From positions 868,001-932,000 of the forward strand of contig CAWDVH010000004.1 in assembly GCA_963805705.1 (NCBI GenBank): a DNA stretch of 64,000 nt, read 5' to 3'. A program made the translations under genes and the position numbers. A model generated the notes under the pieces. The model searched no databases, had not been told where the DNA came from, and was given only the letters and a program-made list of their open reading frames with translations. The DNA comes from CAWDVH01 sp963805705. Its GTDB lineage: Bacteria; Actinomycetota; Actinomycetes; Streptosporangiales; Streptosporangiaceae. Position 1 is the stretch's first letter; every line of letters begins with the position of its first letter. This document shows, piece after piece, positions 59,763-64,000 of this stretch.

Positions 59763-60535
59763 GGTCCGTCACCGGGGCCGGTGTCGTCGTCACCGGCGGC
59801 GGCAGCGGCATCGGCGCGGCCCTGGTGCGCCGCTTTGCCGCCGAGGGCGCCCGCGTAGTGGTCAACGACCTCAACGCTGACGCCGCCAGGGCCGTCGCCG
59901 ACTCGTGCGGTGCCGTACCCGTCGCCGGCGACGCAGCGGGCGAGGAGGGCGTCGCCGCGCTCATCAGCGCCGCGCGGCGCGAGCTGGGCGAGATCGACCT
60001 GTACTGCGCGAACGCCGGGGTCGCCACCACCGGCGGTCCCGAGGCGGCCGAGGCCGACTGGGATATCTCCTGGCAGGTCAACGTGATGGCGCACGTGCGC
60101 GCCGCGCGGCTGCTGATCGAGCCCTGGCTGGAACGGGGGAGCGGGCACCTGATCTGCACCGTGTCCGCGGCCGGCCTGCTGGCGATGCTGGGCACCGCGC
60201 CCTACACGGTGACCAAGCACGCGGCGCTCGGATTCGCCGAGTGGATGGCGATCACCTACGGGCACCGGGGCATCACCGTGCAGGCCATCTGCCCGATGGG
60301 GGTGCGGACCGGGATGCTCGACGGCAGCAACCCGGTCGCCGAGGAGCTACTGGGCGACTCGGTGATCCAGCCGGACGCGGTGGCGGACGCCGTGATCGCC
60401 GGTATCGCGGACGGGTCGTTCCTGATCCTGCCGCATCCGGAGGTAGCCGGCATGTACGCCGGGCGGGCGGCGGATCCTGACCGGTGGCTGCGCGGCATGA
60501 ACGGCGTGCAGCAGCACGTGGAAGAGCTGTCCTGA
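59759..60535 (+). CDS. SDR oxidoreductase
   Basis: A 258-residue short-chain dehydrogenase: VVTGGGSGIGAALVRRFA, NDLNADAARAVAD, CANAGVATTGG, the catalytic Ser in CTVSAAGLL and Tyr-Lys in PYTVTKHAALGF. Its start GTG overlaps the ACAD stop (GTGA), so it belongs to the same operon and probably oxidises the 3-hydroxyacyl intermediate. The substrate is unknown. Confidence 0.9.
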   Translation: MRSVTGAGVVVTGGGSGIGAALVRRFAAEGARVVVNDLNADAARAVADSCGAVPVAGDAAGEEGVAALISAARRELGEIDLYCANAGVATTGGPEAAEADWDISWQVNVMAHVRAARLLIEPWLERGSGHLICTVSAAGLLAMLGTAPYTVTKHAALGFAEWMAITYGHRGITVQAICPMGVRTGMLDGSNPVAEELLGDSVIQPDAVADAVIAGIADGSFLILPHPEVAGMYAGRAADPDRWLRGMNGVQQHVEELS

Positions 60536-60588
60536 TCGCAGGAGACAAACGCGTTGAGCCGGCGGCCCGGTGATGCCAGCATGCGGTG

Positions 60589-61515
60589 ATGACGCGAATC
60601 GGCTGGAGCGACCTGCCTGCGGCCGTCAGGGACGGCGTTGAGGACCTGCTCGCAGGCCGCGTCGTCGACGCGGTCTCGCAGCCGGGCGGATTCTCGCCGG
60701 GCTCGGCCGACCGGGTCCGCACCGCCGACGGCCGGCGCGCCTTCGTCAAGGCCGCCGGAGCACTCCCTAATCAGGATGCGCCCCTGCTGCACCGGCGCGA
60801 GGCCCGGATCAGCGCGGCCTTGCCGCCCGGAGTCGCAGCGCCCGCTCTGCTTGGCCACTACGACGACGGGGACTGGGTGGCGCTGGTCCTCGAGGATGTC
60901 GACGGACAGCACCCGGCCACTCCGTGGCGCCCCCGCGAGCTGCACGCGGTCCTGGGCACCCTCGCCGTCCTGGCCCGCGAGCTCACGCCGGCGCCGATCA
61001 CTGACGTGCCGCTCGCCGCCGACGAGCTGGCCGCCGATTTCGCGGGCTGGGAGCGCCTGGCCGCCGACCCGCCGGACGAGCTCGCCCCCTGGGCGCGCGG
61101 TCACCTCGACGAGCTTGCGGACGCCGCGCGGCGCGGTGTCGCGGGACTGTCCGGAGACACTCTCGTGCACGCCGATATCCGCGCTGACAACCTCCTCATC
61201 GCAGCCGCCGGCCAGGTAACGGTGGTCGACTGGCCGTGGGCCTGCCGCGGCCCGCAGTGGCTGGACACGCTGCTGCTCCTGGTCAACGTGAATTTCCATG
61301 GCGGCCCCGACCCCGAGGCACTCCTGCGGGACCTGCCCGCCACCGCCGGCCTCGATCCGCGAGTCGTCACCGGCGTGCTGGCCGGGCTGACCGCCTTCTT
61401 CCTCGACACCGCGCGTCGGCCCGCGCCGCCTGGCCTGCCGACCTTGCGTGCCTTCCAGGCCGATCAGGGCCGGGCGACCCTGACCTGGCTGCGACGCAGG
61501 ATGGATCACGCCTGA
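60589..61515 (+). CDS. Aminoglycoside-phosphotransferase-family kinase
   Basis: A 308-residue protein-kinase-like fold enzyme of the APH/choline kinase family: FVKAAG (nucleotide Lys), VLEDVDGQHPATPW (hinge), the catalytic loop VHADIRADNLLI and the metal-binding VVDWPWACRG. These proteins phosphorylate small molecules such as sugars, choline or antibiotics; the substrate here is unknown, and antibiotic resistance cannot be assumed. ATG 60589 or GTG 60586 starts it. A 22-bp unit (GAGTCCGCGGGCCAGGTAGC plus AC) is repeated twice downstream at 61567-61610. Confidence 0.88.
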   Translation: MTRIGWSDLPAAVRDGVEDLLAGRVVDAVSQPGGFSPGSADRVRTADGRRAFVKAAGALPNQDAPLLHRREARISAALPPGVAAPALLGHYDDGDWVALVLEDVDGQHPATPWRPRELHAVLGTLAVLARELTPAPITDVPLAADELAADFAGWERLAADPPDELAPWARGHLDELADAARRGVAGLSGDTLVHADIRADNLLIAAAGQVTVVDWPWACRGPQWLDTLLLLVNVNFHGGPDPEALLRDLPATAGLDPRVVTGVLAGLTAFFLDTARRPAPPGLPTLRAFQADQGRATLTWLRRRMDHA

Positions 61516-61772
61516 CGTCTCGCCGGCGCAGCAGCCAGGCACAGCCGCGGCCGGCGCCGGTCGCATGAGTCCGCGGGCCAGGTAGCACGAGTCCGCAGGC
61601 CAGGTAGCACGAGTGACACCCGGCTACCAAGCTGACAGTCTGTAGTCCGACGCCTGCGCGGTCCAGACCGCTAGCCCGCGACCGTTCCTCGCCGCTCAGG
61701 ATACGGCTCACATACGCCCCAGGGCCGTTTGCTCAGATTAGCATCCTGATGGGGGCATATTTTTCGAACGCT

Positions 61773-64000
61773 ATGGCGGCGGACGTGATCGACTACCGAA
61801 TCCTCGGCCCGCTCGAGGTCAGCGCCGACGGGCACGCGGTCGAGATTGGCGGCCCGAAGCTGCGGGCCCTGCTCGTCCTGCTGCTGCTGCGGGCGGATGA
61901 GGCCGTCCCGCGCGATGCGCTGGTCTACGAGCTGTGGGGACACCAGCCCCCCGATGGCGCCCAGCACACCCTGGATGTGTACGTATCGCGGCTGCGCAAG
62001 GCGCTGAACACGGTAGCCGAGGAGCCCGTGGTGGTGACCCGGCCAGGCGCCTACCGCCTCCGGCTGGCCGGCGGGCGGCTGGATGTGCAGATGTTCGAGA
62101 GCCTGGTCGCGGAGGGCCGCAGCGCGCTCGCCGGGAACCGGCCTGATCAGGCCGCCGCGAAGCTCCGCGCGGCGCTGCGGCTCTGGCGCGGGCAGGCGTT
62201 CGCCGACCTGGCCGACGGGCCGGGCCTGCATGCCGAGGCGACCCGGCTGGAGGAACTGCGGCTCTGCGCCGTGGAAGAACGTATCGAGGCCGATCTGGCC
62301 CTGGGCCATCACGAGGACGTGGCCGGCGAGCTTCAGGCCCTGGTGCTCGTGCACCCGCTACGGGAGCGCCTGCACGAGCAGCTGATGATCGCGCTGTACC
62401 GCGGCGGGCGGCAAGCCGAGGCACTGGCGGCCTATCAGGCGGCGCGCCGCACGCTCGCCGACGAGCTCGGCCTGGAGCCGGGCCGGGCCCTGCGGCAGGT
62501 GGAGCACGCGATCCTGCAGCAGGACGCGTCGCTCCTGCCGACCACGCGCCAGACACCAGCTCAGAGGCTCCCCCCGCAGCCAGACGGTCCGCCCCGGCCC
62601 CAGGCCTCCGGCCGCATGAAGCGCTTGCTCGCCGTGGCCGGGGCCGTGGCCGTGGCGGCTGCGCTGATCGTGGCCGCGGCTACCCACGCAGCCAGGCTCA
62701 TCGCGGGCCCGGACACCATCGGGGTGATCGACGCCGGGCGGGACGATCTCAGCGCCGTGGTGACCGGAGTCGGGCGCCCGGCCGGAGTCGCCTACGGCGC
62801 CGGGGCCGCCTGGATCACCGACAGCGCCGACGATCTCCTGCTCCGGGTCAGCCGGGCCGGGAACGTCGTCGATCGCATCCCCGTCGGCCGCGGGCCGGCC
62901 GGCGTGACGGTCGGTGATGGCGAGGTATGGGTGGCCAACGGGCTGGACGGTACCGTCTCCGAGGTCAACCCGGTCGCGGGGAGGCAGGTCGCGACGATCA
63001 GAGTCGGGATCGGCCCGGATGCGATCGCGTTCGGCTACGGGTCCGTCTGGGTGGCCAGCGTGACCAGCGGCACGCTGTCCAGGATCGACGCCGCGACCGG
63101 CGCGGTCACCGCGACCATCGCGCTGGCCGGCGCTCCGGCTGGCATCGCGGTCGGCGCGGGCGCAGTCTGGGTCACCAGCCAGCAGACCGGCCAGCTGCTG
63201 CGCGTCGATCCGGCCAGCGGCCGTCTGTCCCGTTCGTTCGCAGTCGGCCCTGGCCCGGATGGCCTGGCCGTCGCCGCGGGCCGCGTCTGGGTGGCGGACT
63301 CAGGCGGCACCGTCTCGCGCCTCGATCCGCGGACCGGCCGGATACAGGTGATCAGGACCGGCGGCGCACCGGCTGGCATCACCTACGCCGACGGCGCCAT
63401 CTGGGTGGCGGACAGCCAGGCCGGCGCGGTGTCCAGGATCGATCCGCGGACCGGCCGCACGCAGCTCATCCGGGTCGGAAATGAGCCGGCGGATCTCGCC
63501 GCCGCCGGCAACCGCGTCTGGGCGACGGTGCTGCCGTCGCTGGCGAGCCACCGCGGCGGCACGCTCACCCTCATGGCCCAGCCTCCGCCCGGGCACCCGC
63601 CGCTGCCTACCGACCCCGCACTGGCGTACTACTTACTGACCTGGCAGATGCTGAGCATGACCAATGACGGGCTGGTCGGCTACCGGCGCGTGCCCGGCCT
63701 GGCCGGCGATGAGCTCGTTCCCGACCTGGCGGCCGCCCTGCCCGTTCCGGCCGACGGCGGCCGGACCTACACCTTCCGGGTCCGCACCGGCATCAGGTAC
63801 TCGACCGGCGCCCTGGTCCGGCCGGAGGACTTCCGCCGCGCCATCGAGCGGGACTTCATGATCGACAAGCAGGATTCGGGCATCCTGCCCTACTATGCCG
63901 GGATCGTCGGCGCTGCTCAGTGCGAGCGCGTGCCCGGCCGCTGCGATCTCGACCGCGGGATCGTGACCGATGACGACGCCGGCACGGTCACTTTCCACCT
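61773..64000 (+). CDS. SARP/BTAD regulator fused to membrane helix, beta-propeller and solute-binding domain (truncated by window)
   Basis: At least 742 residues, open to the window end. Order: an OmpR-like winged helix (about 4-95; YRILGPLEVSADGHAVEIGG, SRLRKALN), a BTAD domain (about 100-245; LHAEATRLEELRLCAVEERI), one membrane helix (about 284-305), then seven YncE-like propeller blades of about 40 residues (GVTVGDGEVWVANGLDGTVS and variants, about 312-590). From about 610 there is an OppA-like family 5 solute-binding domain (DPALAYYLLTWQMLSM, NDGLVGYRRV, TYTFRVRTGIRYSTG). It would bind DNA inside and a ligand outside, like CadC/ToxR. A rare TTA codon at 63633 may make translation depend on tRNA-Leu(UAA). 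The start is ATG 61773 or GTG 61785. Confidence 0.88.
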   Translation, partial: MAADVIDYRILGPLEVSADGHAVEIGGPKLRALLVLLLLRADEAVPRDALVYELWGHQPPDGAQHTLDVYVSRLRKALNTVAEEPVVVTRPGAYRLRLAGGRLDVQMFESLVAEGRSALAGNRPDQAAAKLRAALRLWRGQAFADLADGPGLHAEATRLEELRLCAVEERIEADLALGHHEDVAGELQALVLVHPLRERLHEQLMIALYRGGRQAEALAAYQAARRTLADELGLEPGRALRQVEHAILQQDASLLPTTRQTPAQRLPPQPDGPPRPQASGRMKRLLAVAGAVAVAAALIVAAATHAARLIAGPDTIGVIDAGRDDLSAVVTGVGRPAGVAYGAGAAWITDSADDLLLRVSRAGNVVDRIPVGRGPAGVTVGDGEVWVANGLDGTVSEVNPVAGRQVATIRVGIGPDAIAFGYGSVWVASVTSGTLSRIDAATGAVTATIALAGAPAGIAVGAGAVWVTSQQTGQLLRVDPASGRLSRSFAVGPGPDGLAVAAGRVWVADSGGTVSRLDPRTGRIQVIRTGGAPAGITYADGAIWVADSQAGAVSRIDPRTGRTQLIRVGNEPADLAAAGNRVWATVLPSLASHRGGTLTLMAQPPPGHPPLPTDPALAYYLLTWQMLSMTNDGLVGYRRVPGLAGDELVPDLAAALPVPADGGRTYTFRVRTGIRYSTGALVRPEDFRRAIERDFMIDKQDSGILPYYAGIVGAAQCERVPGRCDLDRGIVTDDDAGTVTFH

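Overview
The window is chromosomal DNA of a high-GC actinobacterium. The GC content is very high, GTG and TTG starts are common, -10 boxes often sit 6-7 nt before the start codon (leaderless mRNAs), and the housekeeping gene order matches that of Streptomyces and Mycobacterium: ANTAR regulator, polA, rpsA, coaE, uvrB, then pyrG, NUDIX, xerD, parA, scpA, scpB, pseudouridine synthase, aroH/tyrA, cmk, der. I cannot name the genus. No insertion sequence, prophage, integrase-bearing island or CRISPR array is visible.

Layout. 1-12.7 kb: a tRNA with a CAA anticodon but a short variable loop, an ANTAR response regulator, a thioesterase, a secreted aldose epimerase behind a LacI-type operator, then polA, rpsA, coaE, a double-GNAT protein, uvrB and an F420/FMN-type oxidoreductase. 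12.8-26.8 kb: a lipoprotein, a DMT-like permease, pyrG, a NUDIX hydrolase, ald and xerD. These are followed by a tightly overlapped chromosome-organisation block (parA, a small RHH-like protein, scpA, scpB, rRNA pseudouridine synthase), then aroH-tyrA, cmk and der. der carries an apparent one-base frameshift.

26.9-36 kb: a lone DUF397 protein, an aldo/keto reductase, a secreted trypsin-like protease, and a polytopic membrane protein fused to a SCO1/SenC domain with a downstream lipoprotein. A less GC-rich patch follows with an MFS transporter, six head-to-tail 61-bp repeats and a membrane GGDEF protein. 36-48.2 kb: a quinone oxidoreductase, an archaeal-type AspRS preceded by a T-box leader with a GAC (Asp) specifier, an HtrA protease, a MarR/YceI divergent pair, an epimerase, a DUF5134 gene next to a paralogue of the SCO1-fused membrane domain, a peroxiredoxin, a phytoene-desaturase-like FAD enzyme and a secreted CAP-domain protein.

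48.5-64 kb: tRNA-Pro(GGG) followed by a PD-(D/E)XK nuclease-like gene, a GT51 transglycosylase, GtrA and a DrrA/NodI-NodJ-type ABC exporter. Next comes a lipid-catabolism cluster: a phosphotriesterase-like lactonase divergent from an acyl-CoA dehydrogenase, SDRs and a paired ACAD doublet. The window ends with a phosphotransferase and a truncated giant regulator (SARP/BTAD domain, one membrane segment, seven-bladed propeller, solute-binding protein).

The most notable items are the Asp T-box, the SCO1-membrane fusion with its second-locus paralogue, the BTAD-propeller-SBP fusion, the perfect 61-bp repeat array, the class-I-shaped tRNA-Leu(CAA), and the der frameshift.
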